Below, piece after piece: positions 36,826 to 44,980 of a stretch of 47,862 nucleotides of DNA; the first letter of the stretch is position 1, and each line of letters begins with the position of its first letter. Location: NCBI RefSeq assembly GCF_030164465.1, contig NZ_JASNJE010000034.1:1-47862 (forward strand), in the 5' to 3' direction. A program made the position numbers and the translations under genes. The notes under the pieces are model-generated. The model did not search any database, had not been told where the DNA came from, and was given only the letters and a program-made list of their open reading frames with translations. This stretch comes from Sedimentitalea xiamensis. GTDB taxonomy: Bacteria > Pseudomonadota > Alphaproteobacteria > Rhodobacterales > Rhodobacteraceae.

Positions 36826-37751
36826 TCGTCCTGGCGGACGATATCGCGCTCTTGCGGCCGTTCTGGCTGGCCTCTCTGCCGCTGATCCTGGTGCTGGCCG
36901 TTCTTGTCCGCCGGCGTTACGCGCAGCTTGGAGAATGGAGCCGGCGGATCGATCCGCACCTGATGGCGGCGATGGAACGGCTGGGCCGCGTCGGGCGCGC
37001 GGGTGGCGCGGGTGCGACCCTCGCGCCGTTTCTGGCGGCGGGGCTGATCTGTCTCGGCCTGCTTGGTCCCGCCGTCAAGAGAGGTGACGGTGCGAGCTTC
37101 CGCAATCTGGACGGGGTCATCTACGTGATGGATATCTCCCGGTCGATGACGGAGGACGAAACCTGGCAGGATGTCGTGACTCTCGCGCGGTCCGGTCTGA
37201 ATGTTCTGGGGTCGCGACCGGCGGCTCTGATCGTTTATGGCGGCGACAGCTACGAAGCCGCGGCCCTGACGACGGATCACCTGCAACTGGGGCAGACCAT
37301 GTCGCTGCTGGAGGCCGGCACCATGCCCGACGCGGGCAGCCGCCCGGCGCTGGCCTTGCGGCAGGCCGCCAGTGTGCTCGCCCGTTCGGATATTCTCGCG
37401 GCGGATGTCGTGTTGTTCAGTGACGGTGCGGGCTTCGGGCCGGAAGCGGTCGCCGCGGGGCGGTCCATTGCCGATCGCGGCGCGCGTTTGATCGTGGTGC
37501 AGGTCCCGACAACGGTTTCGGGCGACATACGCCCGGATGCAGGCGCATGGAGCGCCCTTGCCAACGCGGGTCCGGCCACGTTTCTGCGGCTCGAAGACTT
37601 TGAACGGCTGACGGCCCTGCTGGCCGAGGACGCGGGAAAGCGGCTCGACCGGCAGGAGTTCGGTCTCGCCTTCTGGACGGACCATGGCCGCCTCCTGCTG
37701 ATCCCGGCCTTGCTCGCCCTGATCGGTCTCTTCCGCCGGGAGGCCACCTGA
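36822..37751 (+). CDS. vWA domain membrane protein (BatB/MxaL-like)
   Basis: 309 residues from ATG 36822, overlapping the previous gene by 4 bases. Two N-terminal helices (FWLASLPLILVLAVLV; LAPFLAAGLICLGLLGP), a vWA domain with MIDAS DISRS (104-108) in VIYVMDISRSMTEDE, then LIVYGGDSYEAAALT and VVLFSDGAGFGPEA, and one C-terminal helix (LLLIPALLALIGLF). It is related to the preceding vWA protein but has Arg in place of Gly in the MIDAS loop, as in MxaL/BatB types. The two probably form a heteromeric membrane complex driven by the MoxR ATPase. Confidence 0.85.
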   Translation: MIVLADDIALLRPFWLASLPLILVLAVLVRRRYAQLGEWSRRIDPHLMAAMERLGRVGRAGGAGATLAPFLAAGLICLGLLGPAVKRGDGASFRNLDGVIYVMDISRSMTEDETWQDVVTLARSGLNVLGSRPAALIVYGGDSYEAAALTTDHLQLGQTMSLLEAGTMPDAGSRPALALRQAASVLARSDILAADVVLFSDGAGFGPEAVAAGRSIADRGARLIVVQVPTTVSGDIRPDAGAWSALANAGPATFLRLEDFERLTALLAEDAGKRLDRQEFGLAFWTDHGRLLLIPALLALIGLFRREAT

Positions 37752-38437
37752 TGCGCCGGGTCGTCCTGATCCTCGCCCTGGCGCTTGTCGCGGGGTCCGC
37801 GCTGATCTGGGGAGGGGCGCCCTTCGGCCGCCTGGCGCTTGCGCTGGGGCTGCCCCGGATCGCCGTGCACCTGTTCAGCGATCCGGCCTGGCGTGGCGTA
37901 TCCTTCTATCGCGCCGGCGCGTTCGAAGAGGCCGCGGCCGCCTTTGCCGAAGCCGGACCCGCGGCGGCCTACAACCTCGGCAATGCGAAAGCGCAACAGG
38001 CCGCATATGCGGCGGCGCTTGAATCCTACGATCTGGCCATGGCCTATCGCGACGATCCGGCGGCGCAGGCCAATTTCGACCTGGTGCGGTCGTTCTACGC
38101 AGGCACCCGGATCGATCCCGGATCGATCGCTTTCTGGGGTCAGGACCGGATCGGGGAAACGGTAGAGGCGGAAATCGGCCGCGGCGCGGGCCGCGCCGCC
38201 GGAACCGGAGAAGACGTGACCAACACCGGCGCGACAATCGGTCTGACCGCCCTGCAAAGCCGCGAACAGAGCAGGGTACGCAAGGTGTTCGACGACTCCT
38301 TCGTGGTGGCCAGCCCACGCTGGCTGGTGACGCTCGAAGACGTTCCGGGCGCGTTTCTGGCGGCACGGCTGAACCATGAACACAAGCGCCGCAAAAAGGC
38401 GGGGCAGGGACAGCCGGAGGCCGAAGACCCATGGTGA
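37751..38437 (+). CDS. TPR-containing membrane-anchored protein (MxaK/BatC-like)
   Basis: 228 residues, ATG overlapping the previous stop by one base. An N-terminal signal anchor (VVLILALALVAGSALIWGGA) is followed by one or two TPR units around 50-115: WRGVSFYRAGAFEEAAAAFA, then AAYNLGNAKAQQAAYAAALE and SYDLAMAYRDDPAAQAN. The C-terminal half (about 125-228) has no known domain and ends in a very charged tail. TPR proteins of this kind accompany vWA proteins in bat and mxa operons as periplasmic scaffolds. The stop overlaps the next gene by 7 bases. Confidence 0.75.
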   Translation: MRRVVLILALALVAGSALIWGGAPFGRLALALGLPRIAVHLFSDPAWRGVSFYRAGAFEEAAAAFAEAGPAAAYNLGNAKAQQAAYAAALESYDLAMAYRDDPAAQANFDLVRSFYAGTRIDPGSIAFWGQDRIGETVEAEIGRGAGRAAGTGEDVTNTGATIGLTALQSREQSRVRKVFDDSFVVASPRWLVTLEDVPGAFLAARLNHEHKRRKKAGQGQPEAEDPW

Positions 38438-39684
38438 AGGGCCTGATCCTGTTCCTGGTTCTTCTGATGCCGCTCGTCGCGGAGGCGCAGACGCGAACGG
38501 TCGATCCGGGCGATCTGATGCTGAACGTGACCCTGGAGCCGATGGATTACGTCCCATTCCAAGGCGAGATGGTGCTGCTGACGATCCACGGAATCTATCG
38601 CCGCCACATCACCCTGGAAAAGCTGGAACAGCCTGATATGGCCGGGCTGAACTGGATGCAACTCGGCCAGGATCACTGGTTTGAAAGCATGCTGGACGGC
38701 AGGCCCGTCAAGAACATGCGCCGCCGCGTGGCGGTGTTCCCCGACCGGTCCGGTCAGATCGTGATCGGGCCGTTTCTGCACCATCTGACCCTTCTGGATG
38801 AAAACAACCGCTGGTTCGAACATACGATCCAGTCCGAACCCGTGAGCTTCAGGGTGGAACCGGCGCCGGCCACGGACGGGTGGTGGTTCCCGGTGCGCGG
38901 GTTGCGGGTTTCGGACAATTGGTCGAATGCGCCCGATCAGCTCGCGCCGGGCGAAGGCGTGCTGCGGATCGTCAGGGTGTCGGCCCTCGGTGCCAGCCCC
39001 GACATGCTCCCGCCGATGCCGGAACTCACCTCGCCAAGCGCGCTGATTTTCGCGCATCCCGAAAAGCGGCTGGTTGACCTGACCCCGCAAGGTCCGGAAG
39101 CGGTGGCGTTCTGGCGCTGGACGATAAAGCCGCGCAATGACACCTCGGCGATCGTCGAGCCGATCTCATTTTCCTTTTTCGACACGCGGCGGCGGGTGAT
39201 GCAGGAGGTGGTGATTTCCCCGCAGCGCGTCGCCTATGGCTCCGTTGTTCCGGTGGCGGATACGAAGCCCCCCGTGCCGGAACCGTTCGCGTTGCGGCGG
39301 GATCTGATCCTCGTCTCCGCGCTCGCCGCTTTTGCCGTTGCCGCCTTTGGCCTGATCGGTTCCGGCCGGCGATTGTCGCTGAACGCCCTGAAACAGAGGT
39401 GGTCAAGGCTGCGCTTGGTCCGGGCATTGCGCCTTGCAGGCCGGCGCGGGGATCTCGCGGGATTGCGCCGGGCAGGCCACGCGCTGGACCGGCTGTATCC
39501 CGCAGATGCGGACCGGACGGCGCTTCTGATGCAACTGGACACCCGGATATACGGTCCCGCGCCATCCAGCCTTGACGGTCCGGCTTTCGCGCGCGCCCTG
39601 AACCGGACTCTGCGATACCCAACCGCAAACCCGGACCCGCGAAAAACCGCCGGCGCGGCGGCGGAACGAAGGGCGAATTCCTGA
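38431..39684 (+). CDS. BatD-like protein
   Basis: 417 residues with a signal peptide (MVKGLILFLVLLMPLVAEAQ). A large periplasmic beta-rich region begins TRTVDPGDLMLNVTLEPMDY and reads on as VPFQGEMVLLTIHGIYRR. One membrane helix follows near residue 295 (LILVSALAAFAVAAFGLIGS), then a basic cytoplasmic tail of about 105 residues. This is the layout of BatD ('oxygen tolerance') proteins and fits the last position in the MoxR operon; MxaA of methanol clusters may be equivalent. A role in maturation of a periplasmic quinoprotein is inference from context. A gap of 59 bases separates it from the response regulator gene, so one long transcript is possible. Confidence 0.7.
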   Translation: MVKGLILFLVLLMPLVAEAQTRTVDPGDLMLNVTLEPMDYVPFQGEMVLLTIHGIYRRHITLEKLEQPDMAGLNWMQLGQDHWFESMLDGRPVKNMRRRVAVFPDRSGQIVIGPFLHHLTLLDENNRWFEHTIQSEPVSFRVEPAPATDGWWFPVRGLRVSDNWSNAPDQLAPGEGVLRIVRVSALGASPDMLPPMPELTSPSALIFAHPEKRLVDLTPQGPEAVAFWRWTIKPRNDTSAIVEPISFSFFDTRRRVMQEVVISPQRVAYGSVVPVADTKPPVPEPFALRRDLILVSALAAFAVAAFGLIGSGRRLSLNALKQRWSRLRLVRALRLAGRRGDLAGLRRAGHALDRLYPADADRTALLMQLDTRIYGPAPSSLDGPAFARALNRTLRYPTANPDPRKTAGAAAERRANS

Positions 39685-39743
39685 TCACGTTTCTTGCCAT
39701 GCAGGCCGGCTGTTTGTTAGCCTTTCGGCGGGAGGACGAAATC

Positions 39744-40469
39744 ATGGGGATTATGGACAGGAAGGACGAGTCAATCGTCATCCGGACGATGCTTGTCATC
39801 GACGATCACCCGCTTTACTGCGATGCGCTGGTATCGACCTTGTCGGAACGCTGCAATGTGCGCTGTGTTCGCTCCGCCACCACCCTGAGCGACGGACTCG
39901 CGGCGCTTGAGGATGGCGATCTGCCCGACCTGGTGTTGCTGGATCTGAACCTGCCGGATGTCACCGGGCTGAGCGGTTTCTTCCGGCTCAAGGAACGTCT
40001 GCCGGACGTGCCGGTGCTGGCGATTTCGGCGGATTCCTCGGACGAGACCATCCAGATGCTGATGGATGCCGGTGCCGTTGGTTTTGTGCCCAAGGGCGCG
40101 TCCCAGGAGGATTTCAGGATGGCGCTGCAAAAGGTCGAGGAGGGCAGCAAGTTCCTGCCGGACGGGTTTCGCCCGAGATCCAGTCCCGAGTCGGACAAGG
40201 CGGTTCCCCTGCAGGACATCGCGCAACGCATCGCCGATCTGACGCCGCAGCAGAGCCGGATCATGGGGCTGATCTGTGCGGGCAAGCCCAACAAGCAGAT
40301 CGCTTACGAGATGTCCCTGGCCGAAGCGACGGTCAAGGCGCATATCACCGCGCTTTTGCGACGGCTGGGGGTGCGCAACCGCACGCAGGCGGCGGTTCTG
40401 GTGAACAGGGTCGGGTTCGCGGCGGAACAGCGGCTGTCCGAAAAGGACGCCAAGGCCTTGCTGAGCTGA
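39744..40469 (+). CDS. LuxR/NarL-type response regulator (FlhR-like)
   Basis: 241 residues from ATG 39744 (GGGAGGA 7 bases upstream), rather than the longer frame from 39699. The receiver domain has VIDDHPLYCDAL, the phospho-acceptor Asp67 in LLDLNLPD and the conserved Lys in GFVPKGAS. The C-terminal LuxR helix-turn-helix reads LTPQQSRIMGLICAGKPNKQ, then IAYEMSLAEATVKAHITALL. The kinase partner is probably the hybrid kinase at 41643. In Paracoccus the FlhSR pair of this type controls methanol and formaldehyde oxidation genes, and the neighbours here fit. It is the best candidate to bind the inverted repeats at 33571, 43904 and 45849. Confidence 0.88.
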   Translation: MGIMDRKDESIVIRTMLVIDDHPLYCDALVSTLSERCNVRCVRSATTLSDGLAALEDGDLPDLVLLDLNLPDVTGLSGFFRLKERLPDVPVLAISADSSDETIQMLMDAGAVGFVPKGASQEDFRMALQKVEEGSKFLPDGFRPRSSPESDKAVPLQDIAQRIADLTPQQSRIMGLICAGKPNKQIAYEMSLAEATVKAHITALLRRLGVRNRTQAAVLVNRVGFAAEQRLSEKDAKALLS

Positions 40470-40476
40470 GCCGGCC

Positions 40477-41646
40477 ATGAACCTGCATCCGCCGCAGACG
40501 CTTGGAACACCCAAGCTGGTCAATTTCGGAGTGTCCTATGCGGGCGACCCGGACCTTGCGGTGCAGCAGGCGGCCGCGCAACTGGATCGGGAAAGCATCT
40601 GTTTCGTTCTGGCCTTCGTGCCCGACCGGCTGGATCACGACCGGGTCTCGCAGGCGCTGACGCGGACATTGCCCAACGCGCCCGTTTTCGGGTGCACCAC
40701 GGCCGGACAGATCACGCCCGGCGGCTACGAGAACGACACGCTTCTGCTGGTGGCTTTCCCGCGCCGGCATTTCCGCTGCGCGTCCAGCCTGATCCATCCG
40801 CTGAAACAGATGTCGATCGAGGCCACCGCGCTTCAGGCGCGAACCCTGGCCGACCGGTTCCAGAGGACCGCGAACTGGAACCGGTTCGCGGTGATCTTCG
40901 CGGATGGCCTGTCCAAGCAGGAAGATGTGCTGGTGGCCGCGCTGGACGCCGGTCTCGGGGACCTGCCGAGTTTCGGAGGATCTGCGGGGCACGGTCTGGC
41001 CTTTGACGAAACCTATGTTCTGCATGGCGGAAAATGCCATTCCAACGCGGCGCTGCTGCTGCTCGTGGAAACCGACCTGGATTTCACTGGCCTGGAATTC
41101 GACCATTTCATGCCGACCGACCGGCAACTGGTCGTCACCGACGCGCAGCCGGAAGACCGGATCGTGACCGAGATCAACGGCGCTCCGGCGGCATCGGAAT
41201 ACGCCCGCCTCGTCGGTCATGACGTTTCCGAACTGTCGCCGCGCGTCTTTGCCGAAAATCCGGTATTGGTGCGCAACCACGACACCTGGCATGTGCGGGC
41301 GATCCAGCAGGTCGTCGACGGGAACAGTCTCGCCTTCTTGTCGGCCATCGAAAACGGGCTGGTGCTGACACTGGGTCAGGGCAAGGAGATCCTCCAGACG
41401 CTGGAGGCGGAACTGTCGGTTCTGGGGCCGGAGGGGCAACGGCCCGATTTCGTGCTCGGGTTTGACTGTGTGCTGCGCCGGCTGGAGATCGAACAGAACG
41501 AGGTGATTTCCGAAGCGTCGCGGATTCTGTCTTCGCATCGGGTTCTCGGGTTCAACACCTACGGCGAACAGCATCGCGGGGTGCATATGAACCAGACCTT
41601 CGTGGGCATCGCCTTCTTTCCGCCGGGACGGACATTGCGGCCATGA
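40477..41646 (+). CDS. FIST domain sensory protein
   Basis: 389 residues. The N-terminal FIST_N domain is seen in PVFGCTTAGQITPGGYENDT, then LLLVAFPRRHF. A middle segment, FAVIFADGLSKQEDVLVAAL, leads to DLPSFGGSAGHGLAFDETYV. FIST_C follows with VLGFNTYGEQHRGVHMNQTF. FIST proteins are soluble sensors of small ligands (amino acid-like molecules were proposed) that work with kinases or chemoreceptors. It lies 7 bases after the regulator gene and overlaps the kinase gene by 4 bases. The trio regulator-FIST-kinase is probably one signalling unit in which FIST supplies the ligand-sensing part that the kinase lacks. Confidence 0.85.
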   Translation: MNLHPPQTLGTPKLVNFGVSYAGDPDLAVQQAAAQLDRESICFVLAFVPDRLDHDRVSQALTRTLPNAPVFGCTTAGQITPGGYENDTLLLVAFPRRHFRCASSLIHPLKQMSIEATALQARTLADRFQRTANWNRFAVIFADGLSKQEDVLVAALDAGLGDLPSFGGSAGHGLAFDETYVLHGGKCHSNAALLLLVETDLDFTGLEFDHFMPTDRQLVVTDAQPEDRIVTEINGAPAASEYARLVGHDVSELSPRVFAENPVLVRNHDTWHVRAIQQVVDGNSLAFLSAIENGLVLTLGQGKEILQTLEAELSVLGPEGQRPDFVLGFDCVLRRLEIEQNEVISEASRILSSHRVLGFNTYGEQHRGVHMNQTFVGIAFFPPGRTLRP

Positions 41647-43889
41647 TCGATCCGGACGAGCCGCTGGACGTTCAGGTGCGCCGCCAGGCCCGGATCATCG
41701 ACGCGCTGGTGCAACGTGCCAACCAGCAACATGAACTGGGCGGGTCCGCCTATTCCCTGTTCCAATCCGCGATCCGGCTGCAAAGCAAGGTGTCCGAAAA
41801 GACCCGCGATCTCGAAGACGCGCTCACCACGCTCGGCCGCGCGAGCAACCAGCTCGAAACCTCCGAAGAGGAACGGGCGCAGACCCAGCGCACCCTGCAG
41901 GACGCGCTGGACACGATGGAAGGCGGGTTCGCGCTCTTCGCTGAAGGACGGCTGCGGGTCTTCAACGATTTTTTCAAGTTCCTGATCCCCGATATCGAGG
42001 AGTCGGTGCAGGAAGGGCTGGAGTTCTCGGCCTATGTGGAGGCGCTGGCCAAGAGCGGCAGCATCCGCCCGCGCGACGGATTCAACCGGTTCGGATTGCG
42101 CCGCGCGATCCTGAAGCTTGGCGAAGGACCGGCGGCGCCATTCGTCTTTGGCCTGAAGAACGACCGCTGGTTCGTCATCACGTCGCGTCGGACCCGGTCG
42201 GACAACACGGTGATCCTGCAAACGGAGATCACCGCGGTCGTGCGCGGCAACCGGCTCGAAAAGAACCGGCTGATCGACGAGCAGGAACATTTTCTGCAAG
42301 CGGCCTTCGATCACATGCCCCAGGGGGTCGCGACCTTTTCCGCCGAAGGCACGCTGCTGATCAACAACGCCCAGTTCGGGGCGCTGCTGACCCTGCCGAT
42401 CCAGCTGACCGCGGTGGGAACGTCATTCGGGCAGATCATCGAATATCTCAAGGCCCAGGCCTTCGTCGGCGAGCTGCCGCATGACGATTTCGCCAGCCTG
42501 ATCCGGTTCCTGCGCCGCGCGGGCAATCTGCGCCAGCGCGTGCGCCATATCAGCGACCGGATTCTGGACATCGACATGCACCCCTTGCCCGACGGCGGCT
42601 GCATCATCAACGTGATGGACGTGACGGTCGAATTCCAGACCACGGAGATGCTCGAGATGCGGGTGATGGCGCGCACCTCCGAACTGACCGAGGCCAACGT
42701 GCAGCTGCGCCGCCAGTATGACGAACAGGCCAGGGTCGAAGAGGACCTGCGGGTCGCCAAAGCCGAAGTCGAGGCGGCGATGTCGTCCAAGACCCGGTTC
42801 TTTGCCGCCGCAAGCCACGATCTGCTCCAGCCGATCAATGCCGCGAAGCTGCTGATCTCATCGCTCACGGACGGCTGCGGGCAGGGGGAAACACGGGAAA
42901 CCGTGCGCCGGCTGGACAGTTCCTTCCGGTCGATCGAAGACCTGTTGCGCGCATTGCTCGATATCGCGAGGCTGGAGTCCACTGACACCAGCCTGGTGGT
43001 GACGTCGTTTTCCCTGGATGAGGTGCTGCGCGGCGTTGTCGAGGACCTCGGGCAGCTTGCCGTCGAAAAGGGGCTTGATCTGCGGGTGGTCAAGTCCGGG
43101 CTCTGGGTCAGAAGCGACCAGAGATACCTGGCGCGGTCAGTGCAGAATTTCGTCGACAATGCCATTCGCTACACAGAAAAGGGCCGCATCCTGGTCGGGT
43201 GCCGCCGGCATGGTGACACCGTGACGCTCGAAGTCTGGGACACCGGCATCGGCATTTCCCGCAGCGACCAGAAGCGGATATTCAAGGAATTCACTCGTGT
43301 GGGGGCATCGAGCCGGAACAGCCAGGGCATGGGGTTGGGCCTGTCGATCGTGGAACGTGCCTGCCGGCTCCTGGGCCATCCCGTCTCGGTCCGCTCCAAA
43401 CCCGGCGTCGGGTCGGTCTTTTCCCTGACTTTGCCCATCGTTGAACCGAATCCGACCGATGCCGTCACCGTGCGGTCCATTGCTGCGCACGCGGATCAGG
43501 ACATGGACCTGATCATCCTGCTGATCGAGAACGATCCGGGCGTCGCCTATGCGATGACGCAGAAACTGGAAAGCTGGGGCGCGAGCGTTCTGGCGGCGAA
43601 AAGCACGCAGGAGGCGCTGGATCTGGTGCAGGACATCGGCATGGCGCCCGATATCATTCTGGCCGACTTCCATCTGAACGGAGAGGACACCGGCGTGCAG
43701 GCCATCCTGTCGGTGCGCGACGCCCTGAAATCGCCGATCCCGGCGATCATGATCACGGCCAACCATGAAGACCACGTGAAGGATGCAGGACTGGCGAACC
43801 GGTTCTCGGTGCTGACCAAGCCCGTGAACCTGTCGCGCCTGCGGTCCCTGATCGACTGGAAGACCCGCACGGGGAGCCTTTCGGCCTGA
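41643..43889 (+). CDS. Hybrid sensor histidine kinase (FlhS-like)
   Basis: 748 residues and no membrane helices, so cytoplasmic. An N-terminal coiled coil (about 20-90) leads to two PAS-like regions (about 85-200 and 215-325). A second coiled coil comes next, then the dimerisation domain with His392 in FFAAASHDLLQPINAAKLLI, the N box FVDNAIRYTEKG, G1 DTGIGIS and G2 GMGLGLSIVERA. A C-terminal receiver has LLIENDPGVAYAM and Asp675 in ILADFHLNGEDTG. The 'ASHDL.QP' H-box is that of NahK/ErcS-like kinases. It overlaps the FIST gene by 4 bases, so it is probably partnered by FIST and the LuxR-type regulator. By family and neighbourhood it resembles FlhS or RfdS of formaldehyde/methanol control. Confidence 0.88.
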   Translation: MIDPDEPLDVQVRRQARIIDALVQRANQQHELGGSAYSLFQSAIRLQSKVSEKTRDLEDALTTLGRASNQLETSEEERAQTQRTLQDALDTMEGGFALFAEGRLRVFNDFFKFLIPDIEESVQEGLEFSAYVEALAKSGSIRPRDGFNRFGLRRAILKLGEGPAAPFVFGLKNDRWFVITSRRTRSDNTVILQTEITAVVRGNRLEKNRLIDEQEHFLQAAFDHMPQGVATFSAEGTLLINNAQFGALLTLPIQLTAVGTSFGQIIEYLKAQAFVGELPHDDFASLIRFLRRAGNLRQRVRHISDRILDIDMHPLPDGGCIINVMDVTVEFQTTEMLEMRVMARTSELTEANVQLRRQYDEQARVEEDLRVAKAEVEAAMSSKTRFFAAASHDLLQPINAAKLLISSLTDGCGQGETRETVRRLDSSFRSIEDLLRALLDIARLESTDTSLVVTSFSLDEVLRGVVEDLGQLAVEKGLDLRVVKSGLWVRSDQRYLARSVQNFVDNAIRYTEKGRILVGCRRHGDTVTLEVWDTGIGISRSDQKRIFKEFTRVGASSRNSQGMGLGLSIVERACRLLGHPVSVRSKPGVGSVFSLTLPIVEPNPTDAVTVRSIAAHADQDMDLIILLIENDPGVAYAMTQKLESWGASVLAAKSTQEALDLVQDIGMAPDIILADFHLNGEDTGVQAILSVRDALKSPIPAIMITANHEDHVKDAGLANRFSVLTKPVNLSRLRSLIDWKTRTGSLSA

Positions 43890-43903
43890 ACCTTCGGCGC
43901 CTG

Positions 43904-43947
43904 CGCCGACCAAAGTATCCGGTGACGCGGTTCCGGTTTCGGATAGT
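43904..43947 (+). promoter_or_regulatory. Predicted regulator site 2 and -10
   Basis: CGCCGACCAAAGTATCC (43904-43920) carries one good half-site. Read on the complement it is ATACTTTGG, close to ATACTTAGG of 45851-45859. GATAGT (43942-43947) begins 38 bases after the motif start, exactly as GATACA does at the 45849 site. It lies 27-70 bases before the secreted protein gene at 43974. A small hairpin (CGGCGC-CT-GCGCCG, 43896-43909) overlaps it. This is weaker than the other two sites. Confidence 0.35.
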
Positions 43948-43973
43948 CTTTGAACAGACGGGGGAGACTGAAC

Positions 43974-44624
43974 ATGCGAAAGAGTTTGATGGCCATCGGA
44001 CTGGCCCTGTGGCTGGCGCAGCCGGCGGCCGCGGAACCGGCCTATGACCTGATCTTCAAGCAGGGGACATTGTCGGACCTGGGTATGCAGTCGGTTCTGG
44101 TCTATGACCGGCAGGTGGAGATCGCCGCCGATCTGGACCGCGCCCGGCGGAGCACCGGGACGGTGGATATGGCATTTGCGACCGACGACATGGCGCAACT
44201 GACCTTCAGGCAGGATGACAAGCACCAGTCGCTTGGACGGTTTCCCGCCTCCGTCGGAAATCCCATCGTCATGTATTTCGTCGAAACCGTTCTGCGCGAC
44301 GTTGCCCATGAGGCCGGCGGCAGCCCGTTCTATATCCGCACCAAGATCAAGGATTCCCTGGTTCAGCCCGCCGAGATCGAATCCGTGACCCTGCGTTTTG
44401 GCGATCGGGACGTGGCCGGACAGAAGATCACCCTGCATCCGTTTCGCGATGACGAGAACCGCGATCGCATGAAAGGGTATGGCGACCTGTCGCTGAGCTT
44501 CACCGTGTCAGAGGACTATCCCGGCTGGTATGGCGCGCTGGTCGCCGATGTGCCGGGCGAAACGGAGACGCAACCGATCTATTCCAACAGGCTGATCCTG
44601 ACGGGAGAGGAGGTCCGGCAATGA
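43974..44624 (+). CDS. Unknown secreted protein of the quinoprotein locus
   Basis: 216 residues from ATG 43974, with GGGGGAG about 7 bases upstream. Signal peptide MRKSLMAIGLALWLAQPAAA. The mature part is mostly beta-strand by pattern and has no cysteine, no membrane helix and no motif I recognise. Landmarks are FKQGTLSDLGMQSVLVYDRQ, VEIAADLDRARRSTG, YFVETVLRDVAHEAGGSPFY and LHPFRDDENRDRMKGYGD. It overlaps the next gene by 4 bases, so the two act together. Being bracketed by the kinase operon and the SoxYZ-like carrier/relay hydrolase pair, it probably serves the periplasmic quinoprotein dehydrogenase system. Function unknown. Confidence 0.7.
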   Translation: MRKSLMAIGLALWLAQPAAAEPAYDLIFKQGTLSDLGMQSVLVYDRQVEIAADLDRARRSTGTVDMAFATDDMAQLTFRQDDKHQSLGRFPASVGNPIVMYFVETVLRDVAHEAGGSPFYIRTKIKDSLVQPAEIESVTLRFGDRDVAGQKITLHPFRDDENRDRMKGYGDLSLSFTVSEDYPGWYGALVADVPGETETQPIYSNRLILTGEEVRQ

Positions 44625-44971
44625 TCCGCTTCGCCATGGTCCTGGCCGTGGGCCTTACCGCCGGTCAGGCCGGTGCGCAATCCGTACAGGAACGTCTGAA
44701 CGACTACCCCACTGCCGCGCGCGCTGATTATGTGTTCGGGTGCATGGCGGTCAACGGTCAGACGCGCACCGCATTGCTGCAATGTTCCTGTTCCATCGAC
44801 ATGATCGCATCGATCCTACCCTACGAACAATATGTCGAAGCGGAAACCGTGCTGTCGATGCAGCAGGTCGGGGGCGAACGCATGTCGATCTTCCGGACCG
44901 CGGCCATGGCAAAGGCGCTGGTTTCGGACCTGCGCCGGGCACAGGCCGAAGCCGAGATCCGGTGTTTCTGA
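44621..44971 (+). CDS. Unknown small secreted four-cysteine protein
   Basis: 116 residues. ATGA overlap with the previous gene. Signal peptide MIRFAMVLAVGLTAGQAGAQ. The mature protein of about 96 residues has exactly four cysteines (41, 55, 57, 115) in YVFGCMAVNG, LLQCSCSIDMI and the terminal RCF, so two disulphides or a metal site are possible. There is no CxxCH, so it is not a c-type cytochrome. It is mainly helical by pattern (YVEAETVLSMQQVGGERMSI, then FRTAAMAKALVSDLRRAQAE). It ends 9 bases before the convergent SoxYZ-like gene. I do not know the family; the context is quinoprotein-dependent alcohol oxidation. Confidence 0.7.
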   Translation: MIRFAMVLAVGLTAGQAGAQSVQERLNDYPTAARADYVFGCMAVNGQTRTALLQCSCSIDMIASILPYEQYVEAETVLSMQQVGGERMSIFRTAAMAKALVSDLRRAQAEAEIRCF

Positions 44972-44980
44972 AATCCGCCG

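Noticed and set aside
39700-39735. TTAGCCTTTCGG before the response regulator gene as an autoregulation site
   Set aside because: It lies directly before the ribosome-binding site and matches poorly, with no -10 at the right distance.
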